Source: Bryopsis sp. KO-2023 (lineage: Eukaryota; Chlorophyta; Ulvophyceae; Bryopsidales; Bryopsidaceae). From it: a stretch of 64,000 nt of DNA. The stretch lies in assembly GCA_030272585.1 (NCBI GenBank), contig BSYQ01000002.1, forward strand, positions 7,316,001 to 7,380,000, written 5' to 3'. Both the position numbers and the translations under genes were made by a program. Position 1 is the first letter of the stretch, and each line of letters starts with the position of its first letter. Below the pieces are notes generated by a model. The model saw nothing but the letters and a program-made list of their open reading frames with translations, ran no database searches and was not told the DNA's origin. This document shows, one piece after another, positions 63,849 to 64,000 of the stretch.

Positions 63849-64000
63849 AATGTCCTGGAAATGTAATTGTAGTATTTCTGTACTTTGACTGGATTGCATC
63901 TTGCACCGTCACAGGGAGGGCTTTTCATTACTGGCGGTGACGCTCGAGTGTCAGAATAGGGAGGGTGACTTTCAAATCAAATCAAATCATGATTTGGAGG

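Overview
The window looks like nuclear DNA of a eukaryote, plausibly a unicellular alga. GT-AG introns of about 100-360 bp with T-rich acceptors split the genes into many short exons. One gene encodes a thioredoxin of the type known from plastids, with an Arg/Ser-rich leader. LTR, hAT, Penelope-like and SINE-like elements fill much of the rest. I cannot name the species.

Layout. 1-0.36 kb is a foldback and motif-repeat field. 2.76-3.81 kb (minus) is a single-exon F-box/WD40 gene. 6.4-9.4 kb holds short coding-like exons, including the 3' end of an ankyrin gene, followed by a tRNA-like sequence at 9.6 kb. 10.97-11.92 kb (minus) is a four-exon ACHT-like thioredoxin gene. 12.6-15.7 kb is T-rich DNA with a chain of tiny exon candidates. 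15.7-30.6 kb is AT-rich, with tandem repeats (143 bp and 209 bp), isolated coding-like exons, a hAT-type MITE and a Penelope-like reverse transcriptase fragment. 30.66-35.8 kb is a broken LTR-type retroelement split by a 3.7-kb LTR element without recognisable pol; that insertion has identical 182-bp LTRs and a 5-bp target duplication. 36.5-38.06 kb is a hAT transposon remnant. 39.5-43.0 kb is a satellite block: a roughly 70-bp monomer with a 1251-bp higher-order repeat, then 9-bp and 6-bp repeats. 45.1-46.2 and 52.4-53.1 kb carry copies of a tRNA-Ser-derived SINE-like repeat and a foldback.

47.84-50.81 kb (plus) is the best new gene. Ten exons in consistent phase encode about 394 residues, a coiled coil followed by ankyrin repeats, with two exons each equal to one 33-residue repeat. 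54.63-55.16 kb (minus) encodes a probable secreted peptide with a signal sequence, ten cysteines and a long polyglycine tail. 56.285-63.848 kb is a young, apparently whole Ty3/gypsy chromovirus on the minus strand, with LTRs, a 5-bp target duplication, gag, pol, a chromodomain and a likely -1 frameshift site.

The most unusual theme is a recurring compact tRNA-like hairpin: a T-arm with a B-box-like loop closed by a 7-9 bp acceptor-like stem, with no D-arm. It occurs inside the LTRs of both LTR families and as a duplicated pair at 36 kb. The two LTR families share the same primer-binding site, TGGTTTCGGAGC. No co-regulated pathway or operon is visible; the genes appear independent.
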